From: Palsa-461 sp036844945
GTDB lineage: Bacteria > Actinomycetota > Acidimicrobiia > Acidimicrobiales > RAAP-2
Reading direction: 5' to 3'
Assembly (NCBI GenBank): GCA_036844945.1
Contig: DAIUEV010000007.1
Span: 15,656 to 79,655 of the forward strand
Length of the DNA: 64,000 nt
A program made the translations under genes and the position numbers. This document shows, piece by piece, positions 39,194 to 48,275 of the stretch (the stretch's first letter is position 1; the number at the start of each line of letters is the position of its first letter). The notes below the pieces were generated by a model. The model was not told where the DNA came from. It saw only the letters and a list, made by a program, of their open reading frames with translations, and searched no databases.

Positions 39194-40351
39194 TCAATCG
39201 CCTTGGTTGAGAGGCACTCGCCACGTGAGCACTGTTCCTCCGCTCACAGGGCTCTCGATGGTGAACTCGCCATGGAGCTTCTCGGCCCGCCGACACATGT
39301 TGACCAAGCCCAGGCCTCCCTCGGTGGTCTCGGTTGTCGCACCGATGCCACGCCCGTTGTCGATGACTTGAAGTCGGCAGTTGCCATTTTCCACGCTGAG
39401 ACGAACTTGGGCCTGGGTGGCCTCGGCGTGACGACCGATGTTGGTCACCGCCTCTCGAAGCGTGGCCAGCAGTTGCTCGGCGATCTGATCGGATATCGCC
39501 GAGTCGATCGGGCCATCGAAGACACCTCTGACCGTGTATCCCACCACCGGATCAAGATTGTGAAGCTGCTCCAAGACCTTCGCCCGCAGGCCTTCATCTT
39601 CGCGGTCCAGACCAAGCTCGAAGATGCTGGAGCGGACCTGACGGATGGTGCCATCGACGCGGTCAATCGCTTTGTACAGACGCTCGGCTGTGTGGGGTTC
39701 CTTCGTCGAACCGGCCAGCGATTGGAGATGGAGTCCGAGCGCGAACAGATCCTGGATCACCGTGTCATGGAGGTCCCGAGCTACCCGGTCGCGATCTTCC
39801 CCGACCGCATGCTCTCGAACTCTTTGGTGAAGGCGAGCGTTCTCAATGGCGATACCAGCCGCCAGCGAGAGGGCCCCAACCAGGGATTCGTCATCCGTGG
39901 TGAACTCGGACCAACCGATCTTGTCGGTGAGAAAGAGGATGCCGTAGATCTCCCCTCGCACCGCGATGGGCACACCCAGAAACGAGGTCATTGTCGGGTG
40001 GTGGGCCGGAAACCCGAAGCTTTCGGCGTGAGCGCCGAGATCGGCCAGGCGCAGTGGCCGTGGGTCGGTGATGAGCAACCCAAGTACCCCCTTGCCGGTC
40101 GGTCGCAGGCCGATGGCGGTCTCCTCCTCGGCCGAGAGCCCCACGGTCAGGAAATCGGAGAGACCGGTCCGGTCATCGTTCAACACTCCGAGTGCGCCAT
40201 AGCGGGCCCCGGTCATCGACTGAGCTTCTTCCATCACATGCCCGAGCAGAACGGGAAGGTCGAGATCGGCCTCAATGAGAAGGATGGCTTCAAGCACTCT
40301 TCGCAGACGCACGGGATCTTCGATGGCGTGATAGGGCATCGCACTGCTCAC
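39194..40351 (-). CDS. Orphan DevS/DosT-like sensor histidine kinase
   Basis: A cytoplasmic NarL-class kinase of 385 residues: one GAF domain (about residues 25-175) and a HisKA_3 dimerisation domain with RVARDLHDTVIQDLFALG, where His195 is the phospho-acceptor. The ATPase domain has the N-box EAVTNIGRHAEA and the G-box GGLGLVNM. The kinase part is strikingly DevS-like. Mycobacterial DevS/DosT have two GAF domains with heme in the first, whereas only one is present here, so gas sensing is uncertain. No response regulator is adjacent. The GTG start at 40351 is followed by an in-frame ATG four codons later. Confidence 0.9.
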   Translation of the reverse strand: MSSAMPYHAIEDPVRLRRVLEAILLIEADLDLPVLLGHVMEEAQSMTGARYGALGVLNDDRTGLSDFLTVGLSAEEETAIGLRPTGKGVLGLLITDPRPLRLADLGAHAESFGFPAHHPTMTSFLGVPIAVRGEIYGILFLTDKIGWSEFTTDDESLVGALSLAAGIAIENARLHQRVREHAVGEDRDRVARDLHDTVIQDLFALGLHLQSLAGSTKEPHTAERLYKAIDRVDGTIRQVRSSIFELGLDREDEGLRAKVLEQLHNLDPVVGYTVRGVFDGPIDSAISDQIAEQLLATLREAVTNIGRHAEATQAQVRLSVENGNCRLQVIDNGRGIGATTETTEGGLGLVNMCRRAEKLHGEFTIESPVSGGTVLTWRVPLNQGD

Positions 40352-40936
40352 TGTCTAGAGATCTGGGTAGAACTCGGGGAAACAGCGCACCCAGGGGCTG
40401 TCGTGCAACCATCCACACCCCGCGACGTGATCAAGGTCGCCCGACTCAACCTGCCCAGGACCCCGCATGAGCGCGATGATCGCAGCGGCGCGTTGGGAGA
40501 TTGCTTGTGGCTCGCCCGAGATCGGATCGTTTCGATCGCCGAGGAAGGTGGACGCTCTCCCGATAGCCACGCGACTCCCCGCGGTGCCAGGAGGCACCCG
40601 CCAGGGTCTGGGGCGGAAGCCGCTCTTATTAGACCGCCCCGGAGACTACCTGGTTCGCTGGGCTTTCGGCCGACACCGAAGCCGGGGTGACGCGGTTCTG
40701 ACCCCCGCCTGGCGTGACTGGCCCACCGGTGGGCCGCGCCCGAGGAGGACCGTCGGCCAAGACACAGGCGCCCAAATGCCGGTTTTGGCCGGGCGACCGA
40801 GCCCGGGCGACCCCTTCATGGCCTACGGACCGCAACTCCGACACCGAGGCGCTCAATCGGCGCGGCCCTTTGCCCCTCGTTCGACGGCCCTCACACGATT
40901 CCGGCGTCGCCGGGCCTGTGGTAGGCCATCGCCACA
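40352..40936. other. Intergenic region without a supported gene
   Basis: About 585 bases between the divergent kinase and glycosyltransferase genes. A minus-strand 80-codon frame (40355-40597) ends 3 bases before the kinase start, but its product has no recognisable domain and reads like chance coding. I see no tRNA, DosR-type box or repeat. The kinase promoter should lie here. Confidence 0.5.
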
Positions 40937-41737
40937 ATGCGGACCCGGCCCGCCCCGATCCCGCCCTTTTCCGTCGCGGGGCTGGTTCCGAAGCTGATCG
41001 CCGGCCGGCTCCGCCGGGCCCGCCCGCCGATGGCGACCCTCCTGTGTGTCTACCGCCCCGAACATCTCGCCCTCGTGCGCGTGAAGGTCGAGCAGGCCCT
41101 CGCATCCCGCTGGCACGTCCGCCTCTGGGCGCTCCATGAGACCGACCCGTCGGTCGCCGATCACACCCGCGGCTCTGGACCAGGGGCTCGCTTCGCCCTC
41201 CTCAACCGGTTGGCCACAGACCTGCCCGACGACCACTGGTTGGTGGTCGCCGACGACGACACCCGCATCGCATACCCCTGGACGCTCGCCACCTTTCTCA
41301 CGGTCTGCGCCCGCATGGGGTTCGACCTCGCCCAGCCGGCGCACCGCTCCGATAGCTCGCATGGACACGAATTCAACGTCCAGCAACATGGGCTTGCCCG
41401 GGAGACCACCTTCGTCGAGACCGGCCCGCTCCTGGCGGTCAGCCCCCGGCTGCGGCCGCGGATCGTGCCGTTCCCTGAGGGCACCCGCATGGGGTGGTAC
41501 GCGGACATCGAGTGGACGGACCTCGCGGCCATGGGATACCGCCTCGGCATCGTCGACGGCGTGCCCCTCGAGCACCTCGCCCACGGCGGGTCCGCCTACG
41601 ACCAGGCCGAGGAGTTCAAGTGGATGGAGCGGGCCCAGCGGGAACGCCGCGTGAACCTGTCCCGCGCGCAGCAGACCGTCCGGGTCCACCGCTGGCTCCC
41701 CCTACACGATGCGAGGGCAGTGCAAAGACCTGGCTGA
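40937..41737 (+). CDS. Glycosyltransferase-like protein (GT-A type, DUF707-like)
   Basis: A 266-residue protein. After a basic start it has MATLLCVYRPEHLALVRVKV and then WLVVADDDTRIAYPW, a DDD cluster like the DxD metal site of GT-A glycosyltransferases. Later segments (EFNVQQHGLARETTFVETGPLLAVS and GWYADIEWTDLAAMGYRLG) fit the DUF707-type family, whose members are thought to be glycosyltransferases. There is no membrane helix. It stands alone, divergent from the kinase. The role is inferred and the substrate is unknown. Confidence 0.72.
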   Translation: MRTRPAPIPPFSVAGLVPKLIAGRLRRARPPMATLLCVYRPEHLALVRVKVEQALASRWHVRLWALHETDPSVADHTRGSGPGARFALLNRLATDLPDDHWLVVADDDTRIAYPWTLATFLTVCARMGFDLAQPAHRSDSSHGHEFNVQQHGLARETTFVETGPLLAVSPRLRPRIVPFPEGTRMGWYADIEWTDLAAMGYRLGIVDGVPLEHLAHGGSAYDQAEEFKWMERAQRERRVNLSRAQQTVRVHRWLPLHDARAVQRPG

Positions 41738-41828
41738 CCAGGGCGTTTCCGGTCGCGCAGAGGTGCTCTGGTTGCCGTCGCCCGGTCCCCGCCGCTCCCC
41801 GACACGGGGAGCCAGACGCGGCCGACCA

Positions 41829-41834
41829 TATGCT
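41829..41834 (+). promoter_or_regulatory. Leaderless -10 element (TATGCT)
   Basis: TATGCT is followed by 6 bases and the ATG at 41841, supporting that start and a leaderless mRNA for the DUF2277 gene. Confidence 0.38.
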
Positions 41835-41840
41835 CGGCTC

Positions 41841-42107
41841 ATGTGCCGAAGCATCCAGCGTCTCCACAACGTCGATCCCCCATCGACCTCGGCCGAGGTT
41901 CGCGCCGCGGCCCTGCAGTTCGTCCGCAAGATCAGCGGGTCGACCAAACCCAGCCAGGCCAACACGAATGCGTTCGAGCGCGCCGTCGACGACATTGCGG
42001 CAGTGGCCGAGCGGATGCTCGCGGAGCTCGTCTCGCCGGTCCCACCGCAGGATCGCGAGCGCGAGGCGGCCCGCCGGCGGGCCGCCCGGGAGGCCGCCCG
42101 GGTCTAG
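41841..42107 (+). CDS. DUF2277 family protein
   Basis: An 88-residue protein starting MCRSIQRLHNVDPPST, which is the diagnostic DUF2277 opening, followed by ALQFVRKISGSTKPSQANTNAF and an Ala/Arg-rich helical tail. The function of the family is unknown; the conserved Cys2 and the LHN-DPP motif suggest a compact, possibly metal- or nucleic-acid-binding protein. ATG 41841 is fixed by the family start and by a -10 box just upstream. The TAG stop shares the four bases CTAG with the TAG stop of the convergent FtsH-like gene, so the two reading frames overlap by 4 bases tail to tail. Confidence 0.88.
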   Translation: MCRSIQRLHNVDPPSTSAEVRAAALQFVRKISGSTKPSQANTNAFERAVDDIAAVAERMLAELVSPVPPQDREREAARRRAAREAARV

Positions 42108-44551
42108 AGCTCGGTCTCGGTCGAGGTCCGGTCGGCCATCGAGCTCACCGGGGTCGCCTCTGGCTGCTGCTGCTCCGAGAGCAGGGCCCCCGGGAGCACC
42201 GGAAGGGCGACCTGCCCGCGGCTCCGGCCGGCGTGCACGTCGACGATACGGCGGTGGTAGTCCTCGGCCATCTCGCGGAACTCATCGGTGTGATAGCGGC
42301 GGCCATCGATGAACGGACCGGGCCGTCCCTCGATGATGGCCACGACGTCCTCGCCGGTCAGGGTCTTGAATCGTTCCAGGGCATGGGCGACCGCGAGGAC
42401 CTCGAGCCGATGGCCCTCGAGCAACGTCCGGCACTCCTCGACCAATCGGGCCAGGTTCTGCTCGATTCGGCTGCCCAGGGGGCTGTTCAACAGCCGGTTC
42501 TCCTTCGTGCGGTCCTTGTCGTCGCCCCCGCCGGTGACCCCCTGCTCCCTGGTCACGCCGTGGTTGGCCACGGTGGATCCCATCCCCCAGTAGCCCTCCA
42601 TGTAGGTGGCGATCCGGGTGGCGGTCTCGAGGTCCCCGCTCAATCCTGACGAGTTGTCGCCTTCAAAGAACATGCGCTCCCCGGCCAGGCTCGCCAGCGA
42701 AACCATGATCGAGGCCTCGAAATCGCTCTTCCACAGTGTGAAGGTGTCCTGCGCCTTGACCGAGCTCACCAAACCGAGATAGGTGCCCCCCTTCTCGATC
42801 GTCGCGACGTCGATGACGAAGTCACGCCGAACCTTGGCCGCCGTCACGGCGTGGCACGCCTCGTGGATGGCCACCGCGTGTCGCTCCCGTTCGATGTACT
42901 CGACGTCCTCGGGTGGTCCGAACTCCTTCAGCTGCTTCGCCTTGACGACGTCCCCCCAACTGATCACCTCGCGGCCCTCCCGGATCGAGTTGATGAGGGC
43001 CTCATTGACGAGGTCTTTGATCGTGGCTCCGGTGGCGTAGGGGGTGATCACGGACAGCCGCTCGATGTTCTCGAGCGTGAGCTCGTGCTTCACCTTGGCG
43101 AAATAGCCCTGATACGTCCGGATCCGACCCTCTTTGCTCGGATACCCGACCTTGTAGACGCGGTCGATCCGGCCCGGACGAAGAAGGGCCTCGTCCAGCG
43201 ATTCCGGCATGTTGGTCGCCATCATGACCAGGATTCGGTATTTCGGCGGGGGCGCCGGCTTGAAGCCGAGGGCCCTACGGATCACCCGGTTCACCAACCC
43301 CCGGGGCTTGTTCAACCCGGAAAGCTCCGACAGAAGCGACTGGAGCGTCCCCATCCCGCCGCCGCCGCCACCCATCCCCATTCCCATCATCCGCTGCCTG
43401 CTGAGTTGGGGGCGATCGTCGGCGGACCCCGCCTGCGAGGTTGAGGCGACCTGGGCCAACATCGCCGGATCGGCGTAGGTCAGGCCGTTGCACCCTTCGG
43501 CGCCGACCAGAGGGGACGGGGCATGGACTGCGGAGCGGAAGACACCGCCCTGTGAGATGGCTCCCCGGCTCCCGAGTGAGTCCGCTTCGTCGAAGAAGAC
43601 GACGACGCCCCCATACCGGAGGGCCAGGCGGCGCAGCTTGCGGAACAGCCCCTTCACCTTGAGCACACCCACACCGAAAAACATGTTGTTGAAGGCCCCG
43701 GGGTCGACGAAGACGAAGGGGTTGTGAGTCTCTCCCGCTACCGCCTCGGCAATCAGCGTCTTGCCGGTACCGGGAGGACCCCACAGGAGGATCCCTCCGG
43801 GGACATAGCCGCCACGCGCCTCGATCGCGTCCGGATCCTTCAGGAAGATGATGTTCTCCTTCACTCGGTCGAGGACCGAGTCCTGCCCCCAGACGTCGGT
43901 GAACCGGGTCTTCACGTCTCCCGGGTAGTAGGTGTCGATCCCGCCCTTGGACAGGAACCAGAAGAGGCCGACGAACTGAAGGATGACGAAGAAGAACCCG
44001 AAGACGATCTGAGCGAGCAGCGGCAGCGCCGAGTAGAGCGCCGCTGGCACCTGGAACAGCGAGACGAACGGGGACGTGTGGTAGAAGCCGGCGAGGATGA
44101 TCGCGATGATCAAGAGCACGACGGCGATCCTGATGACACGGGCGATCCGGAACCGGTTCCAGTCACTGATGCGATGGGTGGCTCTGTGGAGCCCACCGAA
44201 CACCCCATCGGCCCAGAGGTGGTTCCAGCCGGCCGATCGCTCGCTCACGAAGTAGTGGGCCTGACGGACCACCTCGAGACCGAAAAGGACCTCGATCCAC
44301 CACAGCGAGGTCAACTGGCTCCGGACTGCGTCGCTGAACGGCTCGATCGGGTTGTTGGTCATGGCGGCCCAGAGGAGCAACCACCACAGCACCACAAGGA
44401 GCAGAAGGATCTTGCTCCGGTCCCAGAAGTTCGAGCGCGGCCGCACCGCCAGCGGGCCGAGGGTCGGGGCGGTCTCGGGCGCCAGGATGGGCAGCTCGGT
44501 GGTCAGGTCGCCCCCGTGACCGTTGACGGTCGGTTCCATCCCGTCACTCAT
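42104..44551 (-). CDS. FtsH-like membrane AAA zinc protease
   Basis: An 815-residue ATP-dependent membrane protease. About three hydrophobic segments lie in the N-terminal ~230 residues. The AAA domain has Walker A WGPPGTGKTL (near residue 260), Walker B VVVFFDEADSLG and the second region of homology ending LLRPGRIDR. A long insertion in the AAA domain contains a Met/Gly-rich stretch (GMGMGGGGGGMG). The peptidase keeps HEACH (near residue 560) and the third zinc ligand in SGLSGDLETAT, so it should be active. FtsH normally degrades membrane and regulatory proteins. ATG 44551 overlaps the lipoprotein stop (ATGA), so both are made together. Confidence 0.9.
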   Translation of the reverse strand: MSDGMEPTVNGHGGDLTTELPILAPETAPTLGPLAVRPRSNFWDRSKILLLLVVLWWLLLWAAMTNNPIEPFSDAVRSQLTSLWWIEVLFGLEVVRQAHYFVSERSAGWNHLWADGVFGGLHRATHRISDWNRFRIARVIRIAVVLLIIAIILAGFYHTSPFVSLFQVPAALYSALPLLAQIVFGFFFVILQFVGLFWFLSKGGIDTYYPGDVKTRFTDVWGQDSVLDRVKENIIFLKDPDAIEARGGYVPGGILLWGPPGTGKTLIAEAVAGETHNPFVFVDPGAFNNMFFGVGVLKVKGLFRKLRRLALRYGGVVVFFDEADSLGSRGAISQGGVFRSAVHAPSPLVGAEGCNGLTYADPAMLAQVASTSQAGSADDRPQLSRQRMMGMGMGGGGGGMGTLQSLLSELSGLNKPRGLVNRVIRRALGFKPAPPPKYRILVMMATNMPESLDEALLRPGRIDRVYKVGYPSKEGRIRTYQGYFAKVKHELTLENIERLSVITPYATGATIKDLVNEALINSIREGREVISWGDVVKAKQLKEFGPPEDVEYIERERHAVAIHEACHAVTAAKVRRDFVIDVATIEKGGTYLGLVSSVKAQDTFTLWKSDFEASIMVSLASLAGERMFFEGDNSSGLSGDLETATRIATYMEGYWGMGSTVANHGVTREQGVTGGGDDKDRTKENRLLNSPLGSRIEQNLARLVEECRTLLEGHRLEVLAVAHALERFKTLTGEDVVAIIEGRPGPFIDGRRYHTDEFREMAEDYHRRIVDVHAGRSRGQVALPVLPGALLSEQQQPEATPVSSMADRTSTETEL

Positions 44552-45237
44552 GGCGCCTGCTCCTTTAGCGTCCAAGACTTCAAGAGGCTGGTCACGGCAC
44601 CTGCGTTCGCCCCCCAGCAGCTTGCCTGACAACCCACTCCGACGGCGAAGATGAAGTTCGTGTTGGCGTCCACGGCAGTGACCTGCCCGAACGTGAGGAC
44701 CGGCGTGGTCCCCGTGATATTTACGACCATCTTGATCCCGTGGATGCCCCCGGGCATGGCGAATTCGCTGTAGTTGAGCACCTCGAAGCCAGAGCTGGCG
44801 GTGAGGGGATCGGTGCCCAGGAGCTCGGAGCGCATGGCGGAGAAGTTGAGGCTGTCACGCTCGGTCCCACCCAGCTCCCGGGTCTCGACCACGGCGGTCG
44901 GGTAGCGCTTCCCGATCCCGATCGAGGTCTTGGCCGTGACCCCCGGGCGGTTCGACATGGTCTCGATCCACTCGCCGGACGCGATCTGCTTCAGCTGGGT
45001 CGGGCCTAGCTTGCCGTTCTGAGCTTCGAGCACCTGGTTGGTGTTGAAGATGCTCCATTTCGGCGGGACCTTGAAGTAGAGGTCCACCCCGTCGGGGGAT
45101 CGGTGGCTGACGTACTGGTAGCTCGCCCCGAACTGGCAGCCCGACAGGAGGAGGCCGAGAGCCGCGACCCCGATCGCCACGAGTCCCGCGCGAGGTGAGC
45201 GGAGCCGTCCGCCGATTCTCCCCAGTCCCGACGACAT
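44548..45237 (-). CDS. Lipoprotein coupled to the FtsH-like protease
   Basis: A 229-residue lipoprotein. The N-terminus is basic, followed by a hydrophobic helix and the lipobox LLLSGC with Cys34 as the lipidated residue. The mature part begins QFGASYQYVSHRSPDGVDLYFKVPPKW and looks like an all-beta/alpha domain with two further cysteines close together near the C-terminus (GCQASC). I do not recognise the family. ATG 45237 has GGTGGAG upstream; a GTG start 30 bases earlier is also open. The ATGA overlap with the protease gene suggests the lipoprotein is a substrate, adaptor or regulator of that protease on the outer face of the membrane. Confidence 0.82.
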   Translation of the reverse strand: MSSGLGRIGGRLRSPRAGLVAIGVAALGLLLSGCQFGASYQYVSHRSPDGVDLYFKVPPKWSIFNTNQVLEAQNGKLGPTQLKQIASGEWIETMSNRPGVTAKTSIGIGKRYPTAVVETRELGGTERDSLNFSAMRSELLGTDPLTASSGFEVLNYSEFAMPGGIHGIKMVVNITGTTPVLTFGQVTAVDANTNFIFAVGVGCQASCWGANAGAVTSLLKSWTLKEQAP

Positions 45238-45444
45238 GAGTGTCGCTCCACCCACTTTCTCGAGCACTCAGCGTAGGCCAGTCCCTTCTCCCGAAGAGCG
45301 CGCGAGCGCCCCAAAAGGCCAGATGAGCCCATTCCTCGGGCAAAGTTTCGCCTCTTCGTAACAGAGCAACGGCGGTCGGTGGCGCCGCGCCGATCGGCGC
45401 GGCGGAGCGGCCCAGGCGGAACTCAGAGAAACGTCACCGAGGGT

Positions 45445-45633
45445 TCAGCGTCGCCGTCCGCTCAGCCCGAAGACCCGAAGGATGCCGGCCAGTCCACGGT
45501 TGGTCGTGCGGTAGGCGCGTCGGCGGACCTGGCGCCTCGCGAGGGCGCCCGGGCCCTTGGCGGCGGCCTCGACGTTGCCCAGGTCGCGAGCCGCTCGGTA
45601 GAGCTGGGATCTCAGCGACTTTCGGCGGGGCAT
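45445..45633 (-). CDS. Small basic conserved protein
   Basis: A 62-residue protein starting MPRRKSLRSQLYRAARDLGNVEAA, with many Arg and Lys residues throughout. Short proteins with the SQLYRAARDLGNVEA motif look familiar from other actinobacteria, but no function is known to me. The ATG at 45633 has a clear ribosome site (GAGGAG) about 5 bases upstream. It is separated from its neighbours by 207 and 70 bases, and nothing else is recognisable in those gaps. Its basic charge would fit nucleic acid binding. Confidence 0.75.
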   Translation of the reverse strand: MPRRKSLRSQLYRAARDLGNVEAAAKGPGALARRQVRRRAYRTTNRGLAGILRVFGLSGRRR

Positions 45634-45703
45634 GGCACTCCTCTTCGCTGTCGAGGCGGACAGCTTGCCCGATCGGTGGTCGCGGAGCCAGGAACCCCCG
45701 CAC

Positions 45704-46714
45704 TCAGTCCCGCCCCTCGCGGCCCGGGTCGCCCAGCAGGTGGCCCGGATCGTGCATCAGATCGTGCCCGAACAACCCGGGGAGACCTCCGGTATGGACG
45801 AACACCGTTGGCTCGTCCGGCCCGATGGAGCCGTCCCGGACCGACGCGGCCAGACCGCTCATCGCTTTTGCGGTGTACACCGGATCGAGGAAGACGCCCT
45901 CGAGCCGGGCGACGTCGAGGATCGCCGTCGCGGCTCCGGGGGTGAGGATGCCGTAGCCCGCGCCGACCTGGTCACGGCGCAGTCGCAGGTCCTCCGATGG
46001 ACTCCCGGACCCGCCGAGGCCCATGAGCATGCCGGTGACCCGTTCGGTCGGATCCGCTGTCGCTCCGACGTCGACACCGAGCACCCGATCCGCTCCGAGG
46101 ACCGAGACCAGTCCGGCCATCGTGCCGCCGGTTCCGACCGCGACCACCACGTGGCGGAGCTCGGGCAGGTCGGTCTCGAGCTCGCGTCCGCACTCGGCAT
46201 AGCCGAGCGCCCCCAGGGCGTTGGATCCGCCCAGGGGGATCACCTCGACAACCGCCCCCGCGCTCCGAAGTCGTTCAGCCTCCGCCTTGACGCGTGCATC
46301 GAGCTCGTTGTCGTCCGCTTCTTCGACCCACACCATCCGCGTGTCCATCAGGGCTTCGAGCGCCAGGTTCCCGGTCGGCACCCCGGGAATGGCGCCAGCC
46401 AGAACCAGGACACAGTCGAGCCCCAGCCGACGAGCGGCTGCCGCGGTGATCCGGGCGTGGTTGCTCTGGGCCCGTCCGCTCGTGAGGAGCGTGGTCGCCC
46501 CCCGCCGGAGCGCCTCGGCGCAGAGGTACTCGAGCTTGCGGACCTTGTTCCCCCCGGCTCCGAGCCCCGTGAGGTCGTCGCGCTTGAGCCACAGGGCATC
46601 GGCGTCCATTCCGAGGTGCCGAGCCAGCCTCGGCGCGGGTTCGAGCGGGGTCGGCCAGGTTCCGAGCGACACCCGGTGGGCCCCGTCCGAGGTGCCCGTC
46701 GTCCGCGTTCCCAT
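45704..46714 (-). CDS. D-cysteine desulfhydrase/ACC deaminase-like PLP enzyme
   Basis: A fold-type II PLP enzyme of 336 residues. The cofactor lysine is in LTGLGAGGNKVRKLEYL, and the phosphate-binding loop is VAVGTGGTMAG. SGRAQSNHARITAAAA is typical of the D-cysteine desulfhydrase and 1-aminocyclopropane-1-carboxylate deaminase branch. DcyD releases pyruvate, ammonia and sulfide from D-cysteine; the deaminase acts on ACC. Sequence reading alone leans to DcyD. ATG 46714 (MGTRTTGTSDG) gives the expected length. It diverges from an SDR gene across a 100-base region. Confidence 0.85.
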   Translation of the reverse strand: MGTRTTGTSDGAHRVSLGTWPTPLEPAPRLARHLGMDADALWLKRDDLTGLGAGGNKVRKLEYLCAEALRRGATTLLTSGRAQSNHARITAAAARRLGLDCVLVLAGAIPGVPTGNLALEALMDTRMVWVEEADDNELDARVKAEAERLRSAGAVVEVIPLGGSNALGALGYAECGRELETDLPELRHVVVAVGTGGTMAGLVSVLGADRVLGVDVGATADPTERVTGMLMGLGGSGSPSEDLRLRRDQVGAGYGILTPGAATAILDVARLEGVFLDPVYTAKAMSGLAASVRDGSIGPDEPTVFVHTGGLPGLFGHDLMHDPGHLLGDPGREGRD

Positions 46715-46814
46715 CGCCTCATGATGCCCCCACCCGCGGGCCTCGCACGGTGGCACACTGCGGTCCCGGTCACGAGGTCGGTGCGGACGAGATCGACCAA
46801 GGGAGCCTGGACCC

Positions 46815-47603
46815 ATGCGAATCCTGATCACCGGTGCCGGGCGGGCGATCGGCGCCGCGACCGCGTCCGTGCTGACCGCCCGCCACCACCAGGTCGTGGC
46901 CACCGCCCGCGACCTCGACGCATTGGACGAGGTCGACGCGGCACAGCGTCTCCCCTTGGACGTGACCGACGCCGAATCGGTGCGCGGCGCGCTCTCGGCG
47001 GCCGGCGAGCTCGACGCGATCGTCAACAACGCCGCCATCGCGATCTCGGGACCACTCGAGGGCTTCCCGCTCGATCGGCTCCGCGAGATGTTCGAGACCA
47101 ACTGCCTCGGCCCGCTGCGGCTCGTCCAGGCGGTGGCCCCAGGGTGGCGCGCCCGCGGCTCCGGGGTGATCGTCAACGTCAGCTCGATTCAGGGACGGAT
47201 CGCCACTCCCCTCGAGGGCCCGTACGCGGCGACCAAGTTCGCACTGGAGGCGTTCTCGGAGACCCTCCACTACGAGCTCTCGCACTTCGGGATCCGAACC
47301 GTCATCATCCAGCCGGGCTACACCGCGCCGGGTATGAAGCCGAGCGCCCCCCACCAAGGCCCGGCGGCCTACGGCGAACTGTGGGACCAGTGGTCCGGAA
47401 CCGCCGAGACCGTCGTCGGCCCGGCCGGGCGGACCAGGCCGGAGGTCGTCGCACACGCGATCGCCGATGCGATCGAGGATCCCGCGACACCGCTCCGGGT
47501 CCCGGTCGGCGCGGATGCGGAGCTCGTCTTTTCGATCCGCGCCGCCCAGGATGACGCCACCTTCGAGGCGACGATGCGGTCCACGCTCCGGATCACCTGG
47601 TAA
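46815..47603 (+). CDS. Short-chain dehydrogenase/reductase
   Basis: A classical SDR of 262 residues. The NAD(P) loop is TGAGRAIGAATA (TGxxxGxG, with Ala as the last loop residue), followed by DAIVNNAAI (NNAG-like), the catalytic Ser in VNVSSIQG, and YAATK carrying the Tyr and Lys. The segment PGYTAPGM follows the active site as expected. ATARDLD after the second strand has an Arg that suggests NADP preference. The ATG has AGGGAG upstream. The substrate is unknown, and it stands next to a histidine phosphatase gene without evident link. Confidence 0.9.
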   Translation: MRILITGAGRAIGAATASVLTARHHQVVATARDLDALDEVDAAQRLPLDVTDAESVRGALSAAGELDAIVNNAAIAISGPLEGFPLDRLREMFETNCLGPLRLVQAVAPGWRARGSGVIVNVSSIQGRIATPLEGPYAATKFALEAFSETLHYELSHFGIRTVIIQPGYTAPGMKPSAPHQGPAAYGELWDQWSGTAETVVGPAGRTRPEVVAHAIADAIEDPATPLRVPVGADAELVFSIRAAQDDATFEATMRSTLRITW

Positions 47604-47614
47604 CCGGCCGCGGT

Positions 47615-47620
47615 TAGGTT
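47615..47620 (+). promoter_or_regulatory. Leaderless -10 element (TAGGTT)
   Basis: TAGGTT is followed by 7 bases and the GTG at 47628. This supports the GTG start over the TTG at 47619, which overlaps the element itself. Confidence 0.38.
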
Positions 47621-47627
47621 GCCCCCG

Positions 47628-48251
47628 GTGCTGCTGCTTCTAATCCGCCACGGCGAGACCGAGCGCGTCGAGCTCGAGTCGGGGGTCGCCGATCCCCCGC
47701 TGACCGCCACAGGCCACGACCAGGCGCGGCGGCTGGCCGACTGGCTCGCCGACCACGAGCGCATCGACCATCTCGTCACCAGCCCCCTGCTTCGGGCCCG
47801 CCAGACGACCGCCCCGGTTGCCAAACGGCTCGGGCGGGAGGCCGAAGTGGTCATGTCTCTGGCCGAATTCGATGCGGGGTCCAACAGCTACATCCCCATG
47901 GAGGAGATGCGCGCCACCCGCGATCCGCGGTTCCGAGCGATGGTCGAGGGACGCTGGGACGAGCTCGGCTCGACGATCGACCCCGAGGACTTCCGACGGA
48001 TTGCCGTCGCCACACTCGACGGAATCGCGGCCACCCACCGGGGGCAGACAGTGGCGGTGATCTGCCACGGAGCGATCATCAACGCGTACCTCGGCGCAGT
48101 GATCGGAACCTCCCGACTGCTCTGGTTCGAACCCCGCTACACCTCGCTTCACAGGGTGCTCGTGTCGACCGGCGGTGTCCGATCGGTCGAGACCCTCAAC
48201 GAGCTCCCCCACCTGAGCTCGGCGCGCCCGCCTGAGCAGACTTCCGGCTGA
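47628..48251 (+). CDS. Histidine phosphatase (phosphoglycerate mutase-like)
   Basis: A 207-residue member of the histidine phosphatase superfamily. The catalytic RHG motif is LLLIRHGETERV at the very start, Arg in SPLLRARQTTAP follows, and the second catalytic His is in VAVICHGAIINAY. Members dephosphorylate sugars, nucleotides, cofactors or proteins; the exact substrate cannot be predicted. GTG 47628 puts the RHG motif 6 residues in, typical for the family, and is supported by a -10 box. It ends 24 bases before a convergent gene. Confidence 0.9.
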   Translation: MLLLLIRHGETERVELESGVADPPLTATGHDQARRLADWLADHERIDHLVTSPLLRARQTTAPVAKRLGREAEVVMSLAEFDAGSNSYIPMEEMRATRDPRFRAMVEGRWDELGSTIDPEDFRRIAVATLDGIAATHRGQTVAVICHGAIINAYLGAVIGTSRLLWFEPRYTSLHRVLVSTGGVRSVETLNELPHLSSARPPEQTSG

Positions 48252-48275
48252 GCTCGGCGAACCCGCCCTGGGCGT

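Noticed and set aside
40355..40597. Minus-strand 80-codon frame just upstream of the DevS-like kinase
   Set aside because: No recognisable domain and no clear ribosome site; treated as chance coding.
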